A DNA stretch of 14,692 nt, taken from Micavibrio aeruginosavorus (lineage in GTDB: Bacteria; Pseudomonadota; Alphaproteobacteria; Micavibrionales; Micavibrionaceae). The first letter of the stretch is position 1. The number at the start of each line of letters is the position of its first letter. Of this stretch, positions 1-7,351 are shown piece after piece. Made by a program: the position numbers and the translations under genes. The stretch is from positions 1 through 14,692 of the forward strand of contig QFOT01000043.1 in NCBI GenBank assembly GCA_003241285.1, given 5' to 3'. Below the pieces are notes generated by a model, which saw only the letters and a list, made by a program, of their open reading frames with translations, did no database searches and was not told the origin of the DNA.

Positions 1-489
1 CAAATGCTTTGTGACAATCAGGTCCTCGCCATAGTCGGATGACACAGCAAAAAACCCCTGAAGCTGTAAATCATTTTTATATTGATCGGATAATCTCTTT
101 TTTATATCGCGGGTGAAATCCGGCGCGGCGGCAATTCCGACCATACCAACTACCGTGTCTTTGCGGGCGAGCGCGACAAGCAGCGCGATCCACCCCCCCA
201 TGGAAGACCCAACCACGATCAACGGTCCGCTTGTGGCATAATCGATAATGGCGATCGCATCCCGGGTCCATTGTCCGATAGAACCTTCTTCAAATTTGCC
301 GCCAGAGGCACCATGGCCTGAATAATCGAGCAAAAGACAGCTTTGACCCCGCTTTTTGCATTGCTGCGCCAGATATTGAGCTTTGTTACCCCGCATGTCA
401 GAGCGAAATCCCGGCAAAAACACGAGGCATGGGAAATCTTTTTCCCCTTGCGTGTAGTTAAAAGCAAGATTTTCAAGTCTTTGTGACAT
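1..489 (-). CDS. alpha/beta hydrolase, ABHD10-like (N-terminal part, runs off the left edge)
   Basis: A probable serine esterase or thioesterase of the alpha/beta hydrolase fold, cytosolic because no signal peptide is visible. The 163 visible residues contain an oxyanion-type loop (LPGFRSDMRG, residues 25-34), a DYSGHGAS segment (55-62) and the nucleophile elbow GSSMGG with the catalytic serine at about residue 96. The Asp and His of the triad should lie in the missing C-terminal part. The frame stays open to base 1, so the gene is cut by the window and not broken. An in-frame TGA two codons upstream makes ATG at 489-487 the only sensible start. A GAGG sits only one base from that ATG, which is unusually close, so initiation may be weak or leaderless. 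The gene diverges from the glycosyltransferase operon. The LPGFRSDM motif resembles the ABHD10/BEM46-like hydrolases common in alphaproteobacteria. The substrate cannot be told from sequence. Confidence 0.88.
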   Translation of the reverse strand, partial: MSQRLENLAFNYTQGEKDFPCLVFLPGFRSDMRGNKAQYLAQQCKKRGQSCLLLDYSGHGASGGKFEEGSIGQWTRDAIAIIDYATSGPLIVVGSSMGGWIALLVALARKDTVVGMVGIAAAPDFTRDIKKRLSDQYKNDLQLQGFFAVSSDYGEDLIVTKHL

Positions 490-537
490 ACCTCAACTGT
501 GCTAAATCAGGGAAGAAATAGCAAGCAGAGTAATTAT

Positions 538-1677
538 ATGAGCAAGACACATCCCGTCGTACTTCAAATCATCCCCCATCTAGGCGCTGGCGGAGCCGAA
601 CAGGGGTGTATCGATGTGGCGGCAGAACTTGTCCGCGCCGGCGCAACATCCATTGTTGTCTCCAATGGCGGACACCGCGTGCCGGAACTGACCCGTGCAG
701 GGTCCACCCATGTTACAATGCCCGTCCACTCAAAAAATCCGTTTATCATGTGGCGCAACACCCGTCGTTTGCGAAAACTGATCGAAAAAGAAAAAGTCGA
801 CATCGTCCATGCCAGAAGCCGCGCCCCGGCCTGGAGCGCATTCGAAGCCTGCAAGGGAACTCCGGCGCATTACATGACGACCTGCCACGCGCCGTATAAT
901 ATCCATGATAAAAAACTGAAGCGCTTTTACAATTCCTCTATTTCGCGCGGCGAGCGCGTTATCGCCATTTCCGAATATGTCGCTGATTACTTGCGGGAAA
1001 ATTATGGAGTGGATGACAGCAAGATCCGCCTGATCCACCGCGGTATCGCACCGGAGAAATTTCATCCATCGCTTGTAACGGCAGAGCGAATGATAAAGCT
1101 TTCAAAGAACTGGCGCATTCCCGATGGCGCGACTGTTATTCTTTTACCCGGTCGTTTGACGCGTTGGAAAGGCCACACAGTTTTAATCGACGCGATGAGC
1201 AAAATCGGCCGCAAGGATTTATTCTGTGTTTTTGTCGGAGCCGATCAGGGCCGCAGCGAATATCATGCGGAACTGGAAAAGCTGATAGCGGAGAAAGGCC
1301 TTGGCGAGCAGATACGCATTATGGGCCATTGCGACGACATGTCGGCTGCCTATATGATATCTACCATTATCGTGTCCGCCTCTATCGAACCTGAGGGTTT
1401 CGGGCGCGTAGCTGTCGAAGGTCAGGCAATGGGCCGTATCGTCATCGCCACCGATCATGGCGGCTCCAAGGAAACGATCATTCCGGACGAAACAGGATTT
1501 CTGGTGCCGATAAATGATGCAGATGCGCTGGCCGAGAAAATCAAACAGGCGCTTTCAATGCCGGAAGAAGAAAAATACATGATGGCAGAGCGTGCAATGA
1601 ATCATGTTCATGCAAATTTTACCCGCCAGATCATGGTAAATAAAACAATTGACGTATATGCAGAGCTTTTAGCATGA
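538..1677 (+). CDS. glycosyltransferase family 4 (GT-B fold)
   Basis: A retaining glycosyltransferase that would transfer a sugar from a nucleotide-sugar donor, most likely in lipopolysaccharide or other surface glycan assembly at the cytoplasmic face of the membrane. From ATG 538 it has 379 residues, a normal GT4 length. The N-terminal Rossmann half carries the glycine-rich loop HLGAGGAEQG (about 14-23). The C-terminal half carries GRLTRWKGH (about 205-213), and the EX7E motif EGFGRVAVE has its two glutamates at about 286 and 294. A GTG at 499 would add 13 residues. I prefer 538 because MSKTHPVVLQIIPHLG is a family-like beginning, the extra residues look like leader, and 499 would leave only 9 bases to the divergent hydrolase start. 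The ribosome site (GCAGAG, about 525-530) is modest. The stop overlaps the start of the GT9 gene as ATGA, so the two are translationally coupled. Donor and acceptor are unknown. Confidence 0.93.
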   Translation: MSKTHPVVLQIIPHLGAGGAEQGCIDVAAELVRAGATSIVVSNGGHRVPELTRAGSTHVTMPVHSKNPFIMWRNTRRLRKLIEKEKVDIVHARSRAPAWSAFEACKGTPAHYMTTCHAPYNIHDKKLKRFYNSSISRGERVIAISEYVADYLRENYGVDDSKIRLIHRGIAPEKFHPSLVTAERMIKLSKNWRIPDGATVILLPGRLTRWKGHTVLIDAMSKIGRKDLFCVFVGADQGRSEYHAELEKLIAEKGLGEQIRIMGHCDDMSAAYMISTIIVSASIEPEGFGRVAVEGQAMGRIVIATDHGGSKETIIPDETGFLVPINDADALAEKIKQALSMPEEEKYMMAERAMNHVHANFTRQIMVNKTIDVYAELLA

Positions 1678-2600
1678 GTGAAAAGTCGCGTATTCTGGTC
1701 ATCAAGCTTGGCGCTTTAGGTGATTTTATGTATGCGCTTGGCCCGATGCGCGCCATTCGCGATCATCATAAAGATGCGCATATTACTTTGCTGACGCAAA
1801 AACCTTATGTCGGCCTTGCTAATAAAACCGGTTTTTTCGATGACATTATTCTGGACGCACGGCCTAAATACAATCCCGCAGACTGGCTGTCATTTCGCAA
1901 AAGATTGAATGACGAAAAATTTACCCGGGTTTATGATCTGCAAAATAATGACCGCACTTCGCTGTATTTCAAATTATTCTCGCCACGACCTGAATGGTCG
2001 GGTATTGCCAAAGGTGCATCTCACCGGAACACCGATCCTGAACGCCAGAAATTTCATGCTTTCATCGGGCATAGAAATACGCTCCGGCTTGCGGGAATTG
2101 AGAATACTATGCTTGATCCGTTGGAGTGGATGCAATCGGATATATCCCGTTTCAATTTGAAAAAACCTTATGCACTTCTTATCCCTGGCAGCGCACCCTC
2201 AAGGCCCAATAAAAGATGGCCGGCCGAAAATTACCATCAGCTTGCGCAAAAATTAATCGCCGCAAAAATACAGCCCGTGATTATCGGTTCAAATTCCGAA
2301 ACTGCATTATCGGCCGAAATTTCTCAGGGCCTTGATGTAGTCAATATCACAGGTCAGACTGATTTAAACGACATTCCTGCCTTGGCCCGCGAAGCGATTG
2401 TCGCCATCGGCAACGATACCGGTCCCATGCATATGGTATCGATGACAGGTTGTCCGTCGATCATGTTTTTTCGCAGCGACGAAAGCACCATTGAGAAGCA
2501 TGGGCCACAAAACCCGGCAAGCCAGTCATTTGAATCCGATAATTTAAATGAAATATCTATCGATAAGGTTTTCGCGGCTATAGAAAAAATAGCCCTGTAA
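1674..2600 (+). CDS. glycosyltransferase family 9 (heptosyltransferase-like)
   Basis: A GT-B enzyme of the ADP-heptose:LPS heptosyltransferase family (GT9), which adds heptose or a related sugar to the lipopolysaccharide core. It has 308 residues, slightly short of the roughly 320-350 of WaaC/WaaF. The N-terminus ILVIKLGALGDFMYALGPM (7-25) is the family acceptor-side motif. The C-terminal half has LIPGSAPSRPNKRWP (169-183) and the donor-site motif GNDTGPMH (246-253). The start ATG overlaps the GT4 stop by four bases, so the pair forms one operon and probably acts on the same glycan. The gene ends 5 bases from the stop of the convergent ArsR gene, with no visible hairpin terminator between them. 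Assignment to a specific core step (WaaC, WaaF or WaaQ) is not possible from sequence alone. Confidence 0.92.
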   Translation: MSEKSRILVIKLGALGDFMYALGPMRAIRDHHKDAHITLLTQKPYVGLANKTGFFDDIILDARPKYNPADWLSFRKRLNDEKFTRVYDLQNNDRTSLYFKLFSPRPEWSGIAKGASHRNTDPERQKFHAFIGHRNTLRLAGIENTMLDPLEWMQSDISRFNLKKPYALLIPGSAPSRPNKRWPAENYHQLAQKLIAAKIQPVIIGSNSETALSAEISQGLDVVNITGQTDLNDIPALAREAIVAIGNDTGPMHMVSMTGCPSIMFFRSDESTIEKHGPQNPASQSFESDNLNEISIDKVFAAIEKIAL

Positions 2601-2605
2601 TTTAA

Positions 2606-2920
2606 TTAGGCGTCCGCCACTTCTTCGCATGGCGCATAGATACCGTACAAAGTCTGCAACATCGCTTTGACTGTTGTATCTTCAAGGGAATAATAGATTG
2701 TCTGGGCGTCGCGTCGCGTTATCACCAGCTCGTCCCGGCGAAGACGCGCTAGATGCTGCGATAAGGCAGACTGGCTGAGATTGACGATTTCTTCCAACTC
2801 CCCCACACACTTTTCATTTTTATAAAGCGCGCAAAGAATAAGAAGTCTTTTGTCATTTGAAAGCGCCTTTAAAAGATTGGCAGCCTTCTCAGCGTTTTTT
2901 TCTAATTCCCCGATATCCAT
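2606..2920 (-). CDS. ArsR/SmtB-family repressor, BigR/SqrR/YgaV-like
   Basis: A winged-helix dimeric transcriptional repressor of 104 residues. The helix-turn-helix lies at about 45-66 (LSQSALSQHLARLRRDELV), followed by the wing RRDAQTIYYSLED (69-81). The family metal motif ELCVCDL is absent; the equivalent region reads EKCVGEL. Cysteines are at 30 (LLILC), 38 and 98 (IYAPC). In the sulfur-responsive BigR/SqrR/YgaV branch, one cysteine at the end of the LILC helix and one in the last helix form a persulfide- or oxidant-sensing pair. Cys30 and Cys98 occupy roughly those places, although the second is displaced by about two residues. I infer a thiol-based sensor, not a metal sensor. The start is well supported: AGGA lies 8 bases from the ATG. 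The upstream gap holds an inverted repeat suggesting autoregulation. No sulfide-oxidation gene lies beside it in the window, so its targets are unknown. Confidence 0.9.
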   Translation of the reverse strand: MDIGELEKNAEKAANLLKALSNDKRLLILCALYKNEKCVGELEEIVNLSQSALSQHLARLRRDELVITRRDAQTIYYSLEDTTVKAMLQTLYGIYAPCEEVADA

Positions 2921-2983
2921 CTATTTTCCTGTAGTATATCTACGCAGCATTAGAGGTATGTTTATTATCAATGCAAACAATTA

Positions 2984-3011
2984 TTTAATATTATAAATCT
3001 CTGATATTAAA
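2984..3011 (-). promoter_or_regulatory. AT-rich inverted repeat over a candidate promoter of the ArsR gene
   Basis: A perfect 8-base inverted repeat, TTTAATAT (2984-2991) and ATATTAAA (3004-3011), separated by 12 bases, sits in the 119-base gap upstream of the ArsR gene. On the minus strand a TATAAT hexamer (2995-2990) lies across the spacer and one arm, with a weak TAGAAC 17 bases upstream as a possible -35. Repressors of this family usually bind AT-rich palindromes overlapping their own promoter, so I infer an autoregulatory operator. The surrounding DNA is very AT-rich, so chance symmetry is possible. Confidence 0.45.
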
Positions 3012-3039
3012 GGTTCTATTATTTCAATTTTAACTTTTA

Positions 3040-3816
3040 TTAAAAATTTTGCAATGAAGATTTTTCTGGCGCGTGCGAAAGAAGCAAAATTCTCAAACGG
3101 GTTGGCAATACGCCGATCAGCTTTGAAACCAGCGCGACCTGCCACGGGAAGCTGATTACAGGCTTGTTACGCTCAAGTCCCGTCGCGATTTTGGCAGCCG
3201 CCTCTCTGGCTTCCATGAGATAAGGCATCGGAAAAGGGTTTATATCTGTCATCGACGTACGAATAAACCCCGGGCAAATAACGGAAATCTTGATGCCCTG
3301 CTTTTGAAACCGCCCCCTTAATGCCTCCCCGTAAAACCGGACTGCCGCTTTGGAGGCGCTATAGGCCGGCGCTCCGGGCCAGCCTGCAAAAGCGGATAAC
3401 GAGCTCACAATCGCGATCTGCCCGCCCTTGCGGGAAACCATTCTGGGCAGAACAGGGCCAATACTGTTTAAGACCCCCATGACATTGACATCAAAAATAT
3501 GATGGGACTGGGCCGAAAACGCCTCAGGGCTTAAGCCCGAGGTGCCACCAGAAACGCCGGCATTAGCGATAACAAGATCAAGAGGAAATCTTTTGTCGAT
3601 ACCCGCGACCCATTGATGCATGAGAGCCGCAGCTTCCACATGCACGACTTGAGTGTGCGTTTCGGCTCCCATATCCCGGCAACGCTGAGCAACGAAACTG
3701 AGCCTCTCCATGTCACGCCCGCCTAGAAAAAGCCGATGACCTTTCGCCGCATAATATTCCGCCAAGGCTGCGCCAAGCCCGCTTGAAGCGCCTGTAATCA
3801 GAATATTTTTTGTCAT
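3040..3816 (-). CDS. short-chain dehydrogenase/reductase (SDR, classical type)
   Basis: An NAD(P)-dependent oxidoreductase of the classical SDR family, 258 residues. Visible are the cofactor-binding TGASSGLG (8-15), NAG (85-87), the structural Asn in DVNVMG (about 111), the catalytic Ser in IVSSLS (about 139) and YSASK with catalytic Tyr152 and Lys156, followed by CPGFIRT (181-187). The GGRD at 32-35, with Arg after the second strand, suggests a preference for NADP. A C-terminal hydrophobic segment (about 222-246) could lie on the membrane, as in lipid-acting SDRs, but this is weak. It is the last gene of the NDUFA9-like, surA, rsmA operon and overlaps the rsmA stop by ATGA. No strong ribosome site is seen, so translation is probably coupled to rsmA. 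The substrate is unknown. Confidence 0.92.
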   Translation of the reverse strand: MTKNILITGASSGLGAALAEYYAAKGHRLFLGGRDMERLSFVAQRCRDMGAETHTQVVHVEAAALMHQWVAGIDKRFPLDLVIANAGVSGGTSGLSPEAFSAQSHHIFDVNVMGVLNSIGPVLPRMVSRKGGQIAIVSSLSAFAGWPGAPAYSASKAAVRFYGEALRGRFQKQGIKISVICPGFIRTSMTDINPFPMPYLMEAREAAAKIATGLERNKPVISFPWQVALVSKLIGVLPTRLRILLLSHAPEKSSLQNF

Positions 3817-4685
3817 TGCTGGCGTCGTTCGACAGCCTGAGCGATACGCACATAGTCATCGACTGTAAGATTTTCCGTTCTCAAGGTCGGATCGATACCA
3901 AGCATCTCGATTTCCGCCATATAAATTTTTAAGCTGGTGCGGATCATCTTTCGGCGCTGCTGAAAGCCTATGCTCAATATCTTTTCCAATGTTTCGAAAG
4001 CTGGTGCGTCCGCTGGTAATATTTTAGGCCGGAATACGACGATACTTGATGTCACTTTTGGCGGCGGGGAAAAAGCTTCCGGCGGGAGATCAAATGCCTT
4101 GCCAATCGTACAAAGCCACTGAACCATGACAGATAAGCGTCCGTATTCTTTCGTATGCGGCTTTGCCACCAGACGGTCGGCGACTTCCTTCTGGAACATC
4201 AGGGCCATGAATTTATAATGCTCTGGATCTTGCCGAAGATCGCGCAGCCATTTCAGTAATAAAACAGTACTTATATTGTAAGGCAGGTTCGCGATAATTG
4301 CGCGCGCGCCGTCTGCCATGGCTATGAGATTAGCATGCAGGGCATCGGCCTTGATAACATCAAGCCTGCCTTTCGCCACTTTCACAACATCAGCTAAAGC
4401 CGCGACCGCCCGATCGTCGAATTCTATCGCAATGATTTTTTTTGCTTCTGTACCCAGAAGTGAGCGCGTTAGACCGCCGGGACCGGGGCCGATTTCGAAA
4501 ACGGTGACGTCTTTCAACGCCCCGCCCATGCTTTCCGCCGAGCGCGCGATTTTATCGGTAACATTCAGATCAAGCAGGAAATTTTGACCGAGCGCTTTTT
4601 CCGCCCTTAAATTATGATCACGAATGACATCGCGCAGGGGCGGCAGGGATTGAAGAGCGTCGTAATCAGACGCGGGCTCAGACAC
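3813..4685 (-). CDS. rsmA: 16S rRNA dimethyladenosine transferase RsmA (KsgA)
   Basis: Dimethylates the two adjacent adenosines in helix 45 of 16S rRNA (A1518 and A1519 in E. coli numbering) using S-adenosylmethionine, late in 30S assembly. The 290 residues are a full-length match. Visible are the N-terminal KALGQNFLLD (30-39), SAM motif I EIGPGPGGLT (64-73), the catalytic NLPYN (133-137), the QKEVADRL helix (165-172), FSPPPKV (205-211) and QRRKMIR (243-249). The start is GTG at 4685, inside the end of the surA-like gene (8-base overlap, GTGTCTGA). No later in-frame start would keep the LRAEKALGQNF segment. A ribosome site is poor, so translation likely depends on the upstream gene. Its 3' end overlaps the SDR gene. 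Function is secure. Confidence 0.97.
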   Translation of the reverse strand: MSEPASDYDALQSLPPLRDVIRDHNLRAEKALGQNFLLDLNVTDKIARSAESMGGALKDVTVFEIGPGPGGLTRSLLGTEAKKIIAIEFDDRAVAALADVVKVAKGRLDVIKADALHANLIAMADGARAIIANLPYNISTVLLLKWLRDLRQDPEHYKFMALMFQKEVADRLVAKPHTKEYGRLSVMVQWLCTIGKAFDLPPEAFSPPPKVTSSIVVFRPKILPADAPAFETLEKILSIGFQQRRKMIRTSLKIYMAEIEMLGIDPTLRTENLTVDDYVRIAQAVERRQQ

Positions 4686-5610
4686 GGGTTTCTATGAATG
4701 CAGACGAGCGCAGATCAAGCATATAGCGGCGGGCGGCACGTTCCATTCGTTGCAAGCCGATACGCTGCAATATTTCCTCGCGCTTGGGCAACATATCCTC
4801 GGTCATCTGGCGTTTTTCATTCACTGTCAGAATATAATAAGCATTCTGGCTTTTGATCGGATCGCTGATCTGGTTTGGCCCCAGCGTATCGAGAACAGCG
4901 TCAACTTCCGAAGGCATCTGGCCTTTTTCTATCCAGCCCATGTCGCCGCCTTTTTTTGCGCCCGGAGCTTGTGAGAATTGTTGCGCCGCCTTGCCAAAAG
5001 CTTCCGGTTGCTGGCGAAGCTGGGCAACCAGTTTTGTTGCAAAATTGACGATGTCTTTCTCTTTACCCGCATCATTGACAGGCAGGTAGATTTGCGCGAC
5101 CCGGTATTGCGCCTGTCCCATTTTTGCTTTCAGCTTGTCGATCTCGGAATCTATATCGCTATCCGATACTTCGACTTTAGGACGGATTTTAGCGGCAACC
5201 ACTTTCCCCCAGGCAATCTGGGCTTCGATCTGGTCGTTCATTGTCGACATGCGGATGCCGCTCTTTTCGATCATCTGGCGGAATTGCTCGGCAGGGATAT
5301 TATTATTCTTGGCAATCTCTTCAAATCCGCCATCGATCTCGGCTTTAGAAACCTTGATTTTAAGCGCTCTTGCTTCCTGCATTTTCAGCTCTTCATCAAC
5401 CAGCATATCGATGATTTGCGGGCGTAACTTATCCATCATATCTGGATTATTGGCTATGCCCGTCGATGCCGCGATCATTTTCATTCTCTCATCGACATCG
5501 GAATTGGTAATTGCATCGGAATTGACGACAACGGCAATACCTTCATTGCCGGCTGCATGAGCAGCACCAGTGATAACCAGCAGAGAAATAATAGTGGCAA
5601 TCAGTTTCAT
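4678..5610 (-). CDS. surA: SurA-like periplasmic peptidyl-prolyl isomerase/chaperone
   Basis: A periplasmic outer-membrane-protein chaperone of the SurA family. The 310 residues begin with a signal peptide (MKLIATIISLLVITGAAHA, cleavage after about 19), followed by a SurA-type N-terminal helical domain (about 25-140, with AVVVNSDAITNSDVDER at 26-42) and one parvulin (PPIC) domain (about 165-266, with QYRVAQIYLP and KKGGDMGWIEKG). E. coli SurA is about 430 residues with two parvulin domains; the single domain is common in alphaproteobacteria. A C-terminal helix (about 269-305) probably packs back on the N-domain. It lies 3 bases after the NDUFA9-like gene and overlaps rsmA by 8 bases. The surA-rsmA pairing echoes the lptD-surA-pdxA-rsmA cluster and supports the name over PpiD or a generic parvulin. 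A purine-rich AGAAGAAGAGAG precedes the start. Confidence 0.88.
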   Translation of the reverse strand: MKLIATIISLLVITGAAHAAGNEGIAVVVNSDAITNSDVDERMKMIAASTGIANNPDMMDKLRPQIIDMLVDEELKMQEARALKIKVSKAEIDGGFEEIAKNNNIPAEQFRQMIEKSGIRMSTMNDQIEAQIAWGKVVAAKIRPKVEVSDSDIDSEIDKLKAKMGQAQYRVAQIYLPVNDAGKEKDIVNFATKLVAQLRQQPEAFGKAAQQFSQAPGAKKGGDMGWIEKGQMPSEVDAVLDTLGPNQISDPIKSQNAYYILTVNEKRQMTEDMLPKREEILQRIGLQRMERAARRYMLDLRSSAFIETRV

Positions 5611-5613
5611 ATA

Positions 5614-6564
5614 TTAAGCTCTCTTCTTCTCGGCAAAACGTCCGCCGGAGCGGTAACGGTTTAAATAGCTTGGCAGTATTGCATCAAGCGCTGTTGGATG
5701 GATGGCCAGATCGCGTAGCTTCAGGGCATTTTCAGAAACAACATTATCTGTCTTCAGACTTGTAATCTGGTCGCCCGTCAATGGTGGGGTAGGCAGGATA
5801 GAAAACAATGCTGCTTGAATGCGGGCAATACTTTCCGGCATGTTGACAAGAATTCGTTTATGCCCGATTTGCGCAAATAGTTTTTGATAAATTTCCTTGA
5901 AGTTCAAAACCTCCGGCCCGCCAAGTTCATAGGTCTTTGCAGTTGATGCATCAATCATCAATGCTTTTGCGATAGCGTCCGCCACATCGCCTACATAAAC
6001 GGGTTGGAACTTGGTATTCCCCCTGGCGATTAATGGCAAAGCCGGCATTAATAAAGACAGGCTGGCAAATTTATTGAAGAAATTATCTTCCGGCCCGAAA
6101 ATAACGCTCGGACGGATAATAGTCGCTGCTGAAAAATGGCCGCGTACGGCTTTTTCCCCTTCGCGCTTTGTCCCTGCATATTTGGATTTCGACTCGTCAA
6201 TTCCAAGCGCTGAAATATGAACCAGTCTTTTTACAGCATGAATCGCGCAGGCCCTGGCTATCATCGAGGCATCATCGACATGGACCGTTTTGAAATTTGA
6301 TTTTCCTTTTTCAAACAGAATGCCGAGGCAATTGATCACGATGTCCGAACCGGATACGGCATGGCTTATGGAGTTTTCCGAATAATCGCATGCGACAGGC
6401 ACGATCTGACCAACCACGCCGAACTGACGAAGAAAGTAACCCGAGGATGGCGATCTTGTCACAACTTTAATCGTCGCGCCGTGTTTTGCCAGCCGCGCCA
6501 CGATATAGCGCCCGACAAACCCGGTGCCGCCGAAAATAGTAATGATCTTGTTTTGCAGGTTCAT
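5614..6564 (-). CDS. complex I NDUFA9 subunit family protein (atypical SDR, NAD(P)-binding)
   Basis: An extended or atypical SDR related to mitochondrial complex I subunit NDUFA9 and to NAD-dependent epimerases. Bacterial members bind NAD(P) but have no firmly established reaction. Starting at ATG 6564 it has 316 residues, with the Rossmann motif IFGGTGFVG (10-18), VTRSP (35-39), HISALGID (116-123) and YAGTK (129-133) in the YxxxK position, then IIRPSVIFGPED (149-160). A TTG at 6579 would add five residues, but GGAG at 6577-6574 lies 9 bases from the ATG, so I chose 6564. It heads the operon with surA, rsmA and the SDR gene, with only 3 bases to the surA-like gene. Its ribosome site lies within a small hairpin (see 6572-6589). 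The C-terminal part (about 240-316) is typical of the family. Electron transport is not implied by the name alone. Confidence 0.9.
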   Translation of the reverse strand: MNLQNKIITIFGGTGFVGRYIVARLAKHGATIKVVTRSPSSGYFLRQFGVVGQIVPVACDYSENSISHAVSGSDIVINCLGILFEKGKSNFKTVHVDDASMIARACAIHAVKRLVHISALGIDESKSKYAGTKREGEKAVRGHFSAATIIRPSVIFGPEDNFFNKFASLSLLMPALPLIARGNTKFQPVYVGDVADAIAKALMIDASTAKTYELGGPEVLNFKEIYQKLFAQIGHKRILVNMPESIARIQAALFSILPTPPLTGDQITSLKTDNVVSENALKLRDLAIHPTALDAILPSYLNRYRSGGRFAEKKRA

Positions 6565-6571
6565 GCGTTTA

Positions 6572-6589
6572 AGCTCCAAATCAGGAGCT
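6572..6589 (-). promoter_or_regulatory. hairpin covering the ribosome site of the NDUFA9-like gene
   Basis: On the minus strand AGCTCC, a 6-base loop and GGAGCT form a perfect 6-bp stem. The 3' arm contains the GGAG Shine-Dalgarno sequence (6577-6574) of the gene starting at 6564. If it folds in the mRNA it would hide the ribosome site of the first gene of the surA-rsmA operon. Pairing is seen directly; a regulatory role is inferred. Confidence 0.4.
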
Positions 6590-6627
6590 GACTATAATCG
6601 CTCGCAGCTAATTTAAAAAGCCCTTTC

Positions 6628-7293
6628 CTATGACGGCTGAGGAGAGAATACGGCTTTATAAAAGGTCAAATCGCCGTTTAGAGGGCAGTATTTTGATCCT
6701 TTGATTCCAGTCATATTTCTAACCCAGAGATCGGACTCAACATCTTTCGCTATCAAATTAAGGAATGCAGCGCCCCGGTTAACGGGTAACTTAGGGCCCT
6801 CTTGTGCTACATAGGCCACTAAAGCATTCTGCGTTACGAGGATAGATTCCTCGAGTTTTTGTTGTTTGAAGCTTCCCGTCAACGAATCCGGCTTACCTAA
6901 AATCTTATCAAAAGGTATCTGATAGCGTGCATTGAATTTGGCTTCCGTCATTTTCAAAAGCTCGGATAACAGTATTGCGGCGGCCTGCTTCGTATCATTA
7001 GACGGGCTTCTGGCATACATAGTCCAGATAGTATCGGTTTGTTTTTCATTGGAGAAAATATCTCCATAATCGAAACCATGCTTGAGCATAACTTCGATTA
7101 TTTCAGGCTTATTCTTAAAATCGCCGGGCGTATCTATTAAATCATAGGCCAGGACAGCCAATGATGTTTCGATGTAGCGGGTTTTTCTTTGAGTGCGCAG
7201 GCAGAAATCAAGATCCGCTGCTGTTCCTTCTTTGACGATTTCGGTTAAATCTGGCTGTTCCAGAAAAGGTAAATAATTTGGCAAATTCAACAT
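6628..7293 (-). CDS. hypothetical protein, 221 residues, downstream of argH
   Basis: I do not recognise this protein. From ATG 7293 it is a soluble, mixed-charge, mainly helical-looking chain with no signal peptide or membrane segment. The N-terminal region (about 15-85: DLTEIVKEGTAADLDFCLR, later KPEIIEVMLKHGFDYGDIF) has the rhythm of degenerate ankyrin-type helical pairs, but no clear repeat. The C-terminal half has RGAAFLNLIAKDVESDLW (173-190) and two cysteines in total (31 and 203). The open frame extends upstream to 7455, inside argH, but ATG 7293 has AAGGA with an 8-base spacing, while the upstream extension would overlap argH by 104 bases and reads like argH DNA in another frame. It follows argH after 58 bases in the same direction and may be co-transcribed. 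It ends 63 bases before the NDUFA9-like start. Gene reality is likely; function is unknown. Confidence 0.72.
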   Translation of the reverse strand: MLNLPNYLPFLEQPDLTEIVKEGTAADLDFCLRTQRKTRYIETSLAVLAYDLIDTPGDFKNKPEIIEVMLKHGFDYGDIFSNEKQTDTIWTMYARSPSNDTKQAAAILLSELLKMTEAKFNARYQIPFDKILGKPDSLTGSFKQQKLEESILVTQNALVAYVAQEGPKLPVNRGAAFLNLIAKDVESDLWVRNMTGIKGSKYCPLNGDLTFYKAVFSPQPS

Positions 7294-7351
7294 ACGCAGT
7301 TTCCTTATAATAGAAGGATTTAACTTATTTTCTGCTGGAAAAGCAAATTTA

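Noticed and set aside
219..476. Minus-strand open frame of 85 residues over the hydrolase gene
   Set aside because: It is another frame of the same DNA; the true frame carries the LPGFRSDM and GSSMGG motifs and is open to the window edge.
3016..3058. AT-rich symmetry after the SDR gene considered as a terminator
   Set aside because: The pairing is imperfect and has almost no G or C, so it would not make a stable intrinsic terminator.
5135..5560. Plus-strand open frame of 141 residues, plus an overlapping one at 4978-5427
   Set aside because: Both lie antisense to the surA-like gene and are low-complexity, serine- or hydrophobic-rich mirror frames with no family resemblance.
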